From contig CACECR010000003.1 in assembly GCA_902558105.1 (NCBI GenBank), positions 1 to 52,821 of the forward strand: DNA of 52,821 nt, in the 5' to 3' direction. The notes under the pieces were generated by a model. It ran no database searches and was not told the origin of the DNA. It saw only the letters and a list, made by a program, of their open reading frames with translations. Below are positions 9,127-20,327 of the stretch, piece by piece (the first letter of the stretch is position 1; each line of letters starts with the position of its first letter). Source of the stretch: an uncultured Candidatus Marinamargulisbacteria bacterium (GTDB lineage: Bacteria; Margulisbacteria; Marinamargulisbacteria; UBA817; CACECR01). The position numbers and the translations under genes were made by a program.

Positions 9127-9814
9127 AGTAAACGGATTTTTATTAGTTGATAAACCAGAAGGAATTAGTTCGTTTAAGGTTGTACAAATCCTACGACGTG
9201 TCACCGGTGTCAAAAAAATTGGGCATAGTGGAACCCTAGACCCACTGGCAACAGGGTTAATGATATGTGCAATCGGACGTCACTATACACGCCAACTTGA
9301 AACCTTAATGAAACGAAATAAAACATACACCGGCACCGCCATATTAGGTCAAAGCACAGATAGTTATGATGCGGATGGAACCATTACAAAAGAAACAGAG
9401 GTTCCAAAGACCCTTTCATTAGACGATTTACTAGAATCAAAAACACAATTCGAAGGACAAATCGAACAAGTACCGCCTGCTTTTTCGGCTAAAAAAGTGA
9501 ATGGAAAACGTGCCTATGAACTCGCCAGACAAGGCGAAACCATTACATTAGAAAAGAAAGCCGTTACCGTTTACGACTATCAGTGTCGGAATCTAAGACA
9601 TGGAACATTATGCGAATTTGATTACGAAATTTCTTGCTCAAAAGGAACTTACGTTCGAAGTTTAATCCATGATTTAGGTGAAAATTTAGGTTATGGTGCC
9701 CATGTTAAGACATTACGACGAACCAAAATTGAAGAAATTTCAGTTGAAGATGCCCTTCCTCTGGATAACATTAGTTTAGAAGATATCCAACACAATTTAT
9801 ATGCCGACCTTTAA
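9110..9814 (+). CDS. truB: tRNA pseudouridine-55 synthase, short form
   Basis: TruB makes pseudouridine 55 in the T-loop of tRNAs. The catalytic aspartate lies in GTLDPLATGL (D44); the KTYTGTAILG and SKGTYVRSLIHDLG motifs follow. At 234 residues it is shorter than the roughly 300-residue enzymes and ends soon after the catalytic domain, so the C-terminal PUA domain is missing or much reduced. The gene starts inside nrnA and overlaps ribF by 14 bp, making a tight nrnA-truB-ribF coupling. Confidence 0.95.
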   Translation: MSSFDKVNGFLLVDKPEGISSFKVVQILRRVTGVKKIGHSGTLDPLATGLMICAIGRHYTRQLETLMKRNKTYTGTAILGQSTDSYDADGTITKETEVPKTLSLDDLLESKTQFEGQIEQVPPAFSAKKVNGKRAYELARQGETITLEKKAVTVYDYQCRNLRHGTLCEFDYEISCSKGTYVRSLIHDLGENLGYGAHVKTLRRTKIEEISVEDALPLDNISLEDIQHNLYADL

Positions 9815-10739
9815 ACCAATTCGTTATATCAGCAACGAACCAAGCCATTGTCATACATTAGGATTAGGCGTATTTGATGGTATTCATTGTGGTCATCAAA
9901 ACATTATTGATCAATGTGATACCATACTCAGTTTTCATCCTCATCCTGACATTGTCTTACGAAAAAATAGTGACCTAAAGTATTTAACAAATGCAACTGA
10001 ACGAGAATATCTTTGCCCAAAAATGTGTATTCTTGAGTTTAATGACACAATAGCTAAAATGACAGCACTCGATTTTTTAGACAGTATCGTGAAACCAATC
10101 CAACCTAAAACCATTGTAGTTGGCTACGACTTTAGATTTGGAGCGAAACGCCAAGGTTGCATACAGTTATTACGGGAATGGGGATCTCAATACGATATTA
10201 ACTGTATCGAAGTTCAACCTATTACGCACACAGATGACACCATCATCAAAAGCTCATTAATTCGCGAACAGCTGCAAAGCGATCCAGACCATGCCATTCA
10301 ATTATTAGGGCATCCTTATATTATTCAAGAGACCGTTATCCGTGGAGATGGACGTGGAAAAACATTAGGGTACCCCACCGCTAACATAAAAATCGATCCT
10401 CAAAAGGCCTACCCAAAAGCCGGCGTTTATTATGGGCAAGTCATCCATCAAAAAACACGATATAACGCGGCCATTTATATTGGAAACCGTCAAACCTTTG
10501 ATAAAAAAGATCAGAGTTGTGAAGTTCACCTTTTTGATCTTAAAAAAGACCTATACAACGACTTACTAACGATTGAAATTCATGGCTACATTCGACCGGA
10601 CCTTAAATTTGAGTCGCCAGAAGAACTCACTCAACAAATTGAAAAAGATATCCTGACTATTCAAACGAAGTGTCAAACGCTTGATTCTGTTGTTCACGAC
10701 GCTGTCGCTCCTGACCAATCCCACCAATCTCATCCATAA
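9801..10739 (+). CDS. ribF: Bifunctional riboflavin kinase / FAD synthetase
   Basis: RibF converts riboflavin to FMN and then FAD. The N-terminal FAD synthetase domain has GVFDGIHCGHQN (about 23-34), the fold's HxGH-type nucleotidyl-transfer motif, and VVGYDFRFG around 112. The C-terminal flavokinase domain has RGDGRGKTLGYPTANI (about 181-196) and ends with the family's helical LTQQIEKDI segment. Length is 312 aa. Last gene of the nusA operon. Its final 27 or so codons lie on top of the antisense end of fliJ (83-bp convergent overlap), and the tail after about residue 290 has no obvious family counterpart. Confidence 0.94.
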   Translation: MPTFKPIRYISNEPSHCHTLGLGVFDGIHCGHQNIIDQCDTILSFHPHPDIVLRKNSDLKYLTNATEREYLCPKMCILEFNDTIAKMTALDFLDSIVKPIQPKTIVVGYDFRFGAKRQGCIQLLREWGSQYDINCIEVQPITHTDDTIIKSSLIREQLQSDPDHAIQLLGHPYIIQETVIRGDGRGKTLGYPTANIKIDPQKAYPKAGVYYGQVIHQKTRYNAAIYIGNRQTFDKKDQSCEVHLFDLKKDLYNDLLTIEIHGYIRPDLKFESPEELTQQIEKDILTIQTKCQTLDSVVHDAVAPDQSHQSHP

Positions 10740-11166
10740 ACTTTGATTCTTCTTTGGTCATCATTTTTTTCCAAAGATCTTTCTTTTTCTCTTTATCTTT
10801 ATCCAACACTTTACGTTCTTTAACCGATTGTACTAAAACATCGCGTTGATCTTCCATCGCTTCTTCAGACTCAACACGTTTTTTTTCTTGCTCAATCACT
10901 TCGTCTTTCAGAATTTCCAAATGTCCCTTTCTTACCTGAACTTGATGAAAATCTATCGTTTGCCCACCAGAAAGTTCCTCACGCAACTCTACATATTTTT
11001 GAGCTTGAAACTCTTTAATTTCTTCTTCTTTTTTCTTTTCTTCTTCAAACTCTTTTTGTTTTTCAACAAATTTTTCTTGCTCTTGTTGTTCTCGTATTTC
11101 ACGAAACTTTAAAACAGCCGCTAAATTATAACGAAACCGCTTACCTTTTTTTGGAGGCTTAGCCAT
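10657..11166 (-). CDS. fliJ: Flagellar export protein FliJ
   Basis: FliJ is the coiled-coil stalk of the flagellar type III export ATPase, similar to gamma in F1. The 169 residues are almost wholly charged helix: FRYNLAAVLKFREIREQQ at the start (typical of FliJ), long Glu/Lys/Gln repeats, and a late KERKVLDKDKEKKKDLWKK segment that matches the conserved C-terminal patch. It starts within the fliI stop (TAATG arrangement), the normal order. Sequence similarity among FliJ proteins is low, so context counts. The 3' end overlaps ribF by 83 bp. Confidence 0.85.
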   Translation of the reverse strand: MAKPPKKGKRFRYNLAAVLKFREIREQQEQEKFVEKQKEFEEEKKKEEEIKEFQAQKYVELREELSGGQTIDFHQVQVRKGHLEILKDEVIEQEKKRVESEEAMEDQRDVLVQSVKERKVLDKDKEKKKDLWKKMMTKEESKFMDEIGGIGQERQRREQQNQAFDTSFE

Positions 11167-12470
11167 TAACTAAACATTCCGGTTAACGACGACACCGTTT
11201 CTTCGAACGAAATATTATCTTCAGTTCCTTGCTTAAGTAAATTATTAACTTGGTCAATTTTTTCAACAGCATAGTCAATTTTAGGGTTACTACCCTTAAC
11301 ATAAGCCCCAATATTAATTAAATCTTCAGCTTCTGAATAATTAGCCAACACCTCTCTAAGCTTACCAGCCGAGTCTTTATGTGCATCTTGAGCAACTACC
11401 GACATCAAACGACTTAAACTTGGATTAATATCAATACATGGATAATGATTTCGAGAAGCTAGATCTCGAGATAAAATAATATGTCCATCTAAAATACCTC
11501 TCGCCGCATCCGCGATCGGCTCTTCCATATCACTTCCCTCAACTAATACGGTATATAAAGCCGTAATAGATCCTTTATCTGAAGTTCCAGCCCGCTCCAT
11601 TAAACGAGGTAACATCGCAAATACAGATGGCGTGTATCCTTTGGTCGTTGGAGGTTCACCTGTAGCTAATCCAATTTCACGCTGTGCCATCGCAAAACGT
11701 GTCACGGAGTCCATCATAAAAAATACTTTTTTACCTTGATCACGAAAATATTCAGCAATGGCGGTACCCACCATCGCACCTTTCAATCGAATAACCGGTG
11801 GCTGATCCGAGGTTGCACAAATAACCACCGATCGTTTGAGACCTTCCTCACCCAGGGACTCTTCGATAAAATCCTTTACCTCTCGGCCCCGTTCACCAAC
11901 AAGTGCAATAACATTCACTTCAGCTTCACAATTCCTGGCTAGCATCCCCATTAAAGTACTTTTTCCGACACCAGAACCTGCAAAAATTCCAACACGTTGA
12001 CCCTGGCCTAGCGTTAATAAACCATCAATCGCCTTCACCCCTACTTTTAAAACTTCTGAAATCCTTGGACGTTTAATAGGATCCGGTGGATCACGATCAA
12101 TGTCATATAATGCTTCGTAGGGAAAATCCCCCTTTCCATCAGCAGGACGACCCAAACCATCCAAAACTCGACCCAACATTTCAGGACCCACTTTCACTGA
12201 GATAGGACGACCCGTAGGATATACCCGACTTCCAGGTCGAATCCCTGAAATTTGACCAAGTGGCATTAATAATACTTTATCTTTTTGAAAACCAACCACT
12301 TCGCCTTCAATCGTGCGAGTAGAATCTACTTCAATCTGACAAAGCTCCCCAATAGACACACCTTGTACTTGAGCTTCAATCACTAAACCCACTACCTGAA
12401 TCACTTTCCCAACAACTCGAACCAAGTCCAAGCGGTTAATGACATCATGATAGTCTGAAAAGTTAATCAT
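11166..12470 (-). CDS. fliI: Flagellum-specific ATPase FliI
   Basis: FliI is the hexameric ATPase of the flagellar export apparatus at the cytoplasmic base. The 434 residues show an N-terminal beta-barrel, GVKAIDGLLTLGQGQRVGIF (144-163), Walker A AGSGVGKS (164-171), a Walker B hydrophobic strand ending in MMDS near 254, and the GEPPTTKGYTPSVF motif typical of FliI/YscN rather than F1 beta. It overlaps fliH by 8 bp and fliJ by 1 bp. No other flagellar gene is in the window. Confidence 0.96.
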   Translation of the reverse strand: MINFSDYHDVINRLDLVRVVGKVIQVVGLVIEAQVQGVSIGELCQIEVDSTRTIEGEVVGFQKDKVLLMPLGQISGIRPGSRVYPTGRPISVKVGPEMLGRVLDGLGRPADGKGDFPYEALYDIDRDPPDPIKRPRISEVLKVGVKAIDGLLTLGQGQRVGIFAGSGVGKSTLMGMLARNCEAEVNVIALVGERGREVKDFIEESLGEEGLKRSVVICATSDQPPVIRLKGAMVGTAIAEYFRDQGKKVFFMMDSVTRFAMAQREIGLATGEPPTTKGYTPSVFAMLPRLMERAGTSDKGSITALYTVLVEGSDMEEPIADAARGILDGHIILSRDLASRNHYPCIDINPSLSRLMSVVAQDAHKDSAGKLREVLANYSEAEDLINIGAYVKGSNPKIDYAVEKIDQVNNLLKQGTEDNISFEETVSSLTGMFS

Positions 12471-13272
12471 GATCTTGTGTCAATCTAACCTTCTTAAACG
12501 CATCTTCAATAATAGAAATCTTCATCGGAAGTCTGGCATCGACAAATCCATAATCCGTTTCCAATATACAACTACCAAAATCTAAACTATGATCTTCTTC
12601 AACAGTGACCGAACGAACCGTTGAAAACTTTTGCTCAAATTCAACACTCGATTCTCGAATAAAGGCCACATCTTCTGGATTCGCACGTATCACAACTTTA
12701 TCAGACGATGAAATTTTTTGAAAAGCTTCGTCTAAAACTGTTTTTAAACTAGCACGACTGGCAGATAATTGAGCTCCTAACATTTTTTCAGCTATCCGAA
12801 TCGATAGATTTAAGATACCTTCTTGAGACTCATTTAAAATTTTATCTCGTTCAACAGCTAAGGTCTCAATCGCGTCATCAAAAGCAGAAAGCTTCTCTGT
12901 AATTTGACCTTCTAATTCAGATTTAGCCGCTTGATAGCCTTTATCATACGCCTCTTTTTCTAAACGTTCCGCTTCTTCTGTAGATAATCCATCTGGCTCC
13001 ACAATATCCTGACTTTGATACAAGTCATGATCATAACGATCTAAATTAACATCTGAAATTGGAGTAGACTCTATTGTCTGTTGAATGGGTTCTTCAGTTT
13101 GAAGAGCAACAGCTGATTTTGTTTCTGAAAGAGAGGGGACTGTTACAGTTAATCGTGAGTTTAATGTTGGTTTTTTTAATACACTCATTGACTCAGACGC
13201 CTCTGACTTAAGAGGAGAAATCTTCCGATCTTCTTTCGGCAAATTATACTCTGACTGTTTTAATAATCCCAT
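12463..13272 (-). CDS. fliH: Flagellar assembly protein FliH
   Basis: FliH binds FliI and links it to the export gate and C-ring. Of 269 residues the first 95 or so are a disordered acidic region, 105-150 is a helix rich in Glu/Lys/Ala, and the C-terminal domain carries LSIRIAEKMLG and later DFGSCILETDYGFVDARL, a strong match to the FliH/YscL family. I keep ATG 13272 because an extended -10 box lies exactly 7 bp upstream, which predicts a leaderless message. An internal ATG at 13188 with AGAGG upstream is the alternative start. First gene of fliH-fliI-fliJ. Confidence 0.88.
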   Translation of the reverse strand: MGLLKQSEYNLPKEDRKISPLKSEASESMSVLKKPTLNSRLTVTVPSLSETKSAVALQTEEPIQQTIESTPISDVNLDRYDHDLYQSQDIVEPDGLSTEEAERLEKEAYDKGYQAAKSELEGQITEKLSAFDDAIETLAVERDKILNESQEGILNLSIRIAEKMLGAQLSASRASLKTVLDEAFQKISSSDKVVIRANPEDVAFIRESSVEFEQKFSTVRSVTVEEDHSLDFGSCILETDYGFVDARLPMKISIIEDAFKKVRLTQDHD

Positions 13273-13279
13273 ATGATAT

Positions 13280-13288
13280 AGTATACCA
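13280..13288 (-). promoter_or_regulatory. Extended -10 promoter of fliH (leaderless?)
   Basis: Read on the minus strand: TGG then TATACT (13285-13280), an extended -10. Seven bases separate it from the fliH ATG, so transcription would begin at or next to the start codon. No Shine-Dalgarno can fit in between. Confidence 0.5.
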
Positions 13289-13352
13289 ATAAAACGCTAT
13301 TAAGAGAATGTAAGAATTCACTCCTAAATCCTGGGTTTTTCATACAATCTCA

Positions 13353-13361
13353 TGATATACT
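13353..13361 (+). promoter_or_regulatory. Extended -10 promoter of lgt
   Basis: TGA followed by TATACT (13356-13361), an extended -10, 30 bp before the lgt ATG. No clear -35 is seen, as is common with TGn-type promoters. It is divergent from the fliH promoter about 70 bp away. Confidence 0.5.
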
Positions 13362-13391
13362 TATCGTTAGATTTAATTTTTTCTAAACATC

Positions 13392-14177
13392 ATGCTAAAT
13401 TATCCATCTATTAATCCAACGGCACTCAGCATCGGACCCCTATCTATTCAATGGTACGGACTTATGTACATTATTGGTATTGTGCTAGGCACTCAATTTT
13501 GTAAATCATTTTTATTATCACTTAAATTTAGTCTAAATGAAATTTACGACCTAATCAGCTATATCGTATTGGGTCTTATTATTGGAGGTCGTCTTGGTTA
13601 TGTTATCTTCTACAACCTACCATACTACTTAGAGAACCCTGGCAAAATTATCGCGATTTGGGAAGGTGGAATGTCCTACCATGGTGGAGCAATCGGATGT
13701 ATTGTGACCATCATGATTTGTGCCAAACTCTATAAAAAAGATGTATTTAGCTTACTCGATTTAATGGCCATCGGCTCTACTTTTGGAGTTTTTTTTGGTC
13801 GAATCGGTAACTTTATTAATGGAGAACTGTATGGACGAGTGACAAACTCCTGGGTTGGAATGGTTTTTCCAAACGGTGGCCCAGAGCCTAGACACCCCTC
13901 TCAGTTATATGAAGCTTTTTTTGAGGGATTTGTGGCCTTTCTTGTATTATGGATTGTGTTAAAAAAATTCAATTTGAAACCAGGCTACTTATTTTCAATT
14001 AATTGTTTGTTATATGGAGGTTTCCGTTTTCTACTGGAGCAATTTAGAGAACCCGATGCCCACTTAGGATTTATTGCCGGACCCTTAACCATGGGTCAAT
14101 GTTTAAGCATTCTAGCCATTAGTATTGGATTAGGGGTGTCTCACTATCTCTTTCATCATCGTTATAAACACACATGA
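13392..14177 (+). CDS. lgt: Prolipoprotein diacylglyceryl transferase
   Basis: Lgt moves a diacylglyceryl group from phosphatidylglycerol to the lipobox cysteine of prolipoproteins in the inner membrane. The 261 residues form about seven membrane helices. Family signatures: the early IQWYGLMYIIG segment, the Lgt signature GRIGNFINGELYGR (about 137-150) with its conserved R, N and E, and HPSQLYEAFFEG (about 161-172). No Shine-Dalgarno is visible before the ATG. Its stop overlaps the next gene (ATGA), starting an lgt-unknown-amj-ligA operon. Confidence 0.95.
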   Translation: MLNYPSINPTALSIGPLSIQWYGLMYIIGIVLGTQFCKSFLLSLKFSLNEIYDLISYIVLGLIIGGRLGYVIFYNLPYYLENPGKIIAIWEGGMSYHGGAIGCIVTIMICAKLYKKDVFSLLDLMAIGSTFGVFFGRIGNFINGELYGRVTNSWVGMVFPNGGPEPRHPSQLYEAFFEGFVAFLVLWIVLKKFNLKPGYLFSINCLLYGGFRFLLEQFREPDAHLGFIAGPLTMGQCLSILAISIGLGVSHYLFHHRYKHT

Positions 14178-14676
14178 AGACCTACTATTTAGAAAAAAAT
14201 ATAGCCTTAAAATCTGAAACACTTAAACCTGGCTGGCTAAAACGAACGCTACAAAAAACAGAAGAAGGAATATGCGCCTTTGAAGGAGAGTATTACCCAC
14301 TCAATCCAGACCATCCTGAACTCAGTCAAAAATTAAGTAATTGCCTCCACATTATATCTGAACATAAAAGTGTGAATTATAAGGAAACGGTCACCTTAAT
14401 GGAATGCTTATTACTCCATCTCAACCAAGTACTCGACACCGAACTCAATTTTAAGGACAATACTATTTTACTTGAGAATAAATTACTAGGATATTACCAA
14501 GTACATACTCGATTTCGATCCGGTTTGATTCATATTATGTTATTTAACACCCCTCAAGAAGAAGAGGAATCAGATATTCTGTCATTATGTGATTATGATA
14601 TCAATGCAAAATCAACTGGACTGAATGTGATCCAAAAGTTTAATGACAGTATTCATCGAATTATAAAAGGTAGTAA

Positions 14677-14680
<4 letters not shown>
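14174..14680 (+). CDS. Unknown protein in the lgt-amj operon
   Basis: I do not recognise this 168-residue protein. It is soluble, with no signal peptide or membrane segment, mixed helix and strand, and a cluster of acidic residues (PQEEEESD, about 131-138). It overlaps lgt by four bases (ATGA) at its start and amj by four bases at its end, so it must be translated with both. That tight placement between a lipoprotein-modifying enzyme and a lipid II flippase makes an envelope-related role reasonable but unproven. Confidence 0.8.
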
Positions 14681-17455
<2,775 letters not shown>

Positions 17456-17456
17456 T

Positions 17457-18227
17457 TTACGGGGTTCGTGCTTTAAGAAGTCCTAAACTTATCACCCATG
17501 TCAAAATTAAACATAAGATGATAGCGATACTAGGTGGTAGATTGAGAAAAAAGGATAAAAACAACCCACATACAGACGATAAAACAGAAACCCCATAAGA
17601 CGTAAACAATTGACGTTTAAATGAAAGTTTAAATGAACTCACTGTTAAAATAGGTAAAACTAAATAACTAAACACTAACAATAGTCCCACTAATTTAACC
17701 GAAGACGTGACAATAAACCCGAATAATCCATAAAATAAAAATAGAGAAAGCAAGTGATGCTGATTGGCAATTATTTGATGAACGTTAAACAAAATTATCG
17801 AAATCACTCCATACAAAATAGTGGTGACAATAGCCTCTAAAGGAGTGACAAACAGTAATTGTCCTGAGAGCATTTCATGAAAATGATGTCCTTCCATTCC
17901 AGTCAAAGATACAACAGAAACCGCCACCGTAATACCGGTTAAGTACAAGACCCCAATCACGGCCTCTTGCTTATCATCCGAAATTAACGGCTTTAACGCA
18001 ATTAAAATGAGTGCCGCTAAGATCGTAAATAAAAAGGCAATAATAAATGAACTAACGGGTGAATCCACATGAAAAAAGTGAGCCACCAAATAACCCAAAG
18101 CTGCCCACTGGGCCATCGCCAAATCAATAAATAAAATACCTCGATTTAATACAAAGTAACCAAAATACGCATGAATCCCAGCAAGAACACAACACGTTAA
18201 TAATGGCCAAAGTAACAAATCAATCAC
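17457..18227 (-). CDS. znuB: Zinc/manganese ABC transporter permease
   Basis: This is the inner-membrane permease of an ABC-3 family metal importer (ZnuB/MntB/TroC). The 256 residues have about seven to eight membrane helices and the family's GILFIDLAMAQWAALGYL block (about 30-47), plus GVLYLTGITVAVSVVS. It overlaps the znuA stop by four bases. The ATP-binding subunit (ZnuC) is not in this cluster and must be encoded elsewhere. Zinc is preferred over manganese because of the COG0523 GTPase and His-rich porin upstream. Confidence 0.9.
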   Translation of the reverse strand: MIDLLLWPLLTCCVLAGIHAYFGYFVLNRGILFIDLAMAQWAALGYLVAHFFHVDSPVSSFIIAFLFTILAALILIALKPLISDDKQEAVIGVLYLTGITVAVSVVSLTGMEGHHFHEMLSGQLLFVTPLEAIVTTILYGVISIILFNVHQIIANQHHLLSLFLFYGLFGFIVTSSVKLVGLLLVFSYLVLPILTVSSFKLSFKRQLFTSYGVSVLSSVCGLFLSFFLNLPPSIAIILCLILTWVISLGLLKARTP

Positions 18228-19117
18228 TGAGTCATATCCACTACAAGTCGATCAAACAACTTAAAATAAGCCTCTTTATCCTCCGTTTCTGAATTGGTAA
18301 TAAGAGGTGAAAATGACGCCTTAAATAAGTTGGCCGATTCTCTGCACACTTTTTGTGGGTAATATACCGCACATATTATTTTAGATTTTGATTGAGAAAC
18401 TTTACCTTTCAACTCATTCAGATGCCGAACACTAGGTGGAACACCCGGTACTGGCTCTAATGTCGCTAAAAAATTCAACTCAAAGGCATCTACAAAATAA
18501 GACCAAACCAAATGATAACTAAGTATAAGATCTGATTTCAAAGGAGATAACTTAGATGACCAAGTCGAAAATTTCGACATTAACTCTTTCTCAAATTGCT
18601 GATAATTCGTATTAAAAAGATCAGCTGAACTTGGATCCAGCTGTGACAAACGATCTCGAATTAACGCCGCTATTTTGAGTCCATTTTGAGGGTCTAACCA
18701 ATAATGTGGATTACCCTCAATATGAATATCACCATGACGACCATCAATTTGACCGGTTGGAACTTCTAGAGCATTAATAACAAGTGAGGGATCAACGTAT
18801 CCCGGTTTGTTTGGAAATAACTTCGAGTTTCGAGCAACCTCAATTAAACCATCAATCCACTTGTCTTGAGACATACCCAAGCGAATAAGCATATCAGCAT
18901 CGCGAACACTAAGTACCATGGATGGCTTAGCCTGAATATCATGAAGATTTCGACTGCCATTCACTAAAACAGATACCTTGACTCGATCCCCCCCAATATA
19001 ATTTGCAATAGATGCAAAATCGTTAGTAATTGAGACCACTCTCAAAGGAGTGGCCACAACTACTGTAGATAGTAATAAAAAAGTTAAAAATAACGATTTA
19101 AGATTACTGTAAAACAT
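18224..19117 (-). CDS. znuA: Zinc/metal-binding periplasmic protein
   Basis: This is the cluster A-I (ZnuA/TroA family) solute-binding protein that delivers the metal to ZnuB. I start at ATG 19117 (MFYSNLKSLFLTFLLLS), which gives a clean signal peptide; an ATG seven codons upstream is also possible. Likely metal ligands are the His in NLHDIQAKPS, the His in GNPHYWLDPQNG, and the His in LILSYHLVW. A short loop with extra His and acidic residues (GRHGDIHIEGN) lies before the second ligand. The 5' end overlaps the porin gene by about 14 bp and the 3' end overlaps znuB by four. Confidence 0.92.
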   Translation of the reverse strand: MFYSNLKSLFLTFLLLSTVVVATPLRVVSITNDFASIANYIGGDRVKVSVLVNGSRNLHDIQAKPSMVLSVRDADMLIRLGMSQDKWIDGLIEVARNSKLFPNKPGYVDPSLVINALEVPTGQIDGRHGDIHIEGNPHYWLDPQNGLKIAALIRDRLSQLDPSSADLFNTNYQQFEKELMSKFSTWSSKLSPLKSDLILSYHLVWSYFVDAFELNFLATLEPVPGVPPSVRHLNELKGKVSQSKSKIICAVYYPQKVCRESANLFKASFSPLITNSETEDKEAYFKLFDRLVVDMTQ

Positions 19118-20225
19118 GAGAATGAGGTCCCATACCAAATATAAATTGAACTAATGTAACATTTTCAGCATTTGGATTGTCATTCACATTGTGCTGAATT
19201 CTAAATTTAGAGGTTTCTGTTAATTGACGAGTAATTTGATAGGCAACTTGAGTTACATCTTCCCCTTCATCACCATGCTTACCTAAACTAGAATAACGTA
19301 CCCCTGCAGAATATAATTTTGAAAAATTAAATAACGTTGTAAATACAAATCCATCTTGAGTTTCACGAGCTGCAGCTTCTTCGCCTTCTTCGCCTTCTTC
19401 GCCATACTTAGCTTGAAACCACTCAACTTGGAAATCTAACGATTTATTATTAGATAACTCACGAACTAAGTTAACATCAAACGCCATAATAGCTGATTTA
19501 TCATTATCTTCATCCGCATTAAAGTTAGACGTTAAAGAAGATAAACCAACACTCACTTCACTCGCATTACCTATTTTAAATGAATTCCAAAGGCGAGCAT
19601 GTAACATAGCGTTTTCATGTTCAACACCATGAGCTTCATCATCTCCCTCTTCTTCAGCTCCCCCTTCATGGCCATGAGCACTAACAGCGGTCCAGTAACC
19701 AACCTCTAGTTGAGAAAAGAAAGGTAATGGTAATAAGTACGCTAACTGTCCACCTTGTCCGGCTAATCCGTGACCTTCACCAAAAAATTTTTGATGAACC
19801 ACTGGACGATCTACAAATGCCCACTGTTCTGGATGCAATGCGTTTAATCTGCCCACAGCTAATAATTTTTGTCCAACCATCGCACCTAATGGTAAGTTAA
19901 TTGAACTATTTGGAAATAATGTAGCGGGTAAGGACATGAATGTTACGTAGGCTTCTTCTAAAGATACTTCATATCCACCTTCTTCTTCACCTTCTTCATG
20001 CTTTCCTAAACCTATAAAAACATCCGCTTTAACACCCGGATATAAATAATGCTGAAACGAAAGTTCAACTTCCTCTACACCAAAGGAACGAGCTCCATCA
20101 ACATTTTGACCCACAAAATTACCAATTAAAGAAATATTTGGCAAAGAGGTGGCTGTTTTTTCTTGAGCGGTTAAACCAAAAGAAAAAAACAACGTTACTA
20201 TAATAAATTTTAAAAATTTAGACAT
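19104..20225 (-). CDS. His/Glu-rich outer-membrane protein, probably zinc-related
   Basis: The 373 residues begin with a signal peptide (MSKFLKFIIVTLFFSFGLTA) and look like a beta-barrel: alternating strands, many Gly/Asn/Ser turns and an amphipathic end. Several predicted loops are packed with His, Glu and Asp: GKHEEGEEEGG near 72, AHGHEGGAEEEGDDEAHG near 185, KYGEEGEEGEE near 277 and GKHGDEGED near 317; the C-terminus ends PHSHVLQ. Such loops suit surface capture of divalent metal. It lies directly before znuA, and porins of this kind occur in zinc-responsive regulons of other bacteria. It has its own promoter at 20282-20310. Zinc is inferred, not shown. Confidence 0.75.
   Translation of the reverse strand: MSKFLKFIIVTLFFSFGLTAQEKTATSLPNISLIGNFVGQNVDGARSFGVEEVELSFQHYLYPGVKADVFIGLGKHEEGEEEGGYEVSLEEAYVTFMSLPATLFPNSSINLPLGAMVGQKLLAVGRLNALHPEQWAFVDRPVVHQKFFGEGHGLAGQGGQLAYLLPLPFFSQLEVGYWTAVSAHGHEGGAEEEGDDEAHGVEHENAMLHARLWNSFKIGNASEVSVGLSSLTSNFNADEDNDKSAIMAFDVNLVRELSNNKSLDFQVEWFQAKYGEEGEEGEEAAARETQDGFVFTTLFNFSKLYSAGVRYSSLGKHGDEGEDVTQVAYQITRQLTETSKFRIQHNVNDNPNAENVTLVQFIFGMGPHSHVLQ
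19376..19402 (-). repeat. Three 9-bp tandem units inside the porin loop
   Basis: CTTCTTCGC is repeated three times exactly, coding on the minus strand for the Glu-Glu-Gly units of the acidic loop. In-frame gain or loss of units by slippage would lengthen or shorten the loop without breaking the protein. Confidence 0.75.
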
Positions 20226-20281
20226 AAGTCCTCCAATCTAATAAATACAATAAAAAAATACATGTCTATAGGCGTTCCTCA

Positions 20282-20310
20282 ACTATACAATGATATTACG
20301 CTAGATTCAA
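20282..20310 (-). promoter_or_regulatory. Promoter of the porin-znuA-znuB unit
   Basis: On the minus strand TTGAAT (20310-20305), a 17-bp spacer and TATAGT (20287-20282). It lies between the GTPase stop and the porin start, whose ribosome site GGAGG is about seven bases before its ATG. The porin, znuA and znuB can thus be transcribed apart from the GTPase. Confidence 0.6.
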
Positions 20311-20327
20311 ATTCAGTAGTCAAACTC

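Noticed and set aside
10846-11112. 88-codon Phe/Leu-rich plus-strand frame
   Set aside because: It is the antisense of the Glu/Lys-rich fliJ coiled coil, which reads as Phe/Leu; not a membrane protein.
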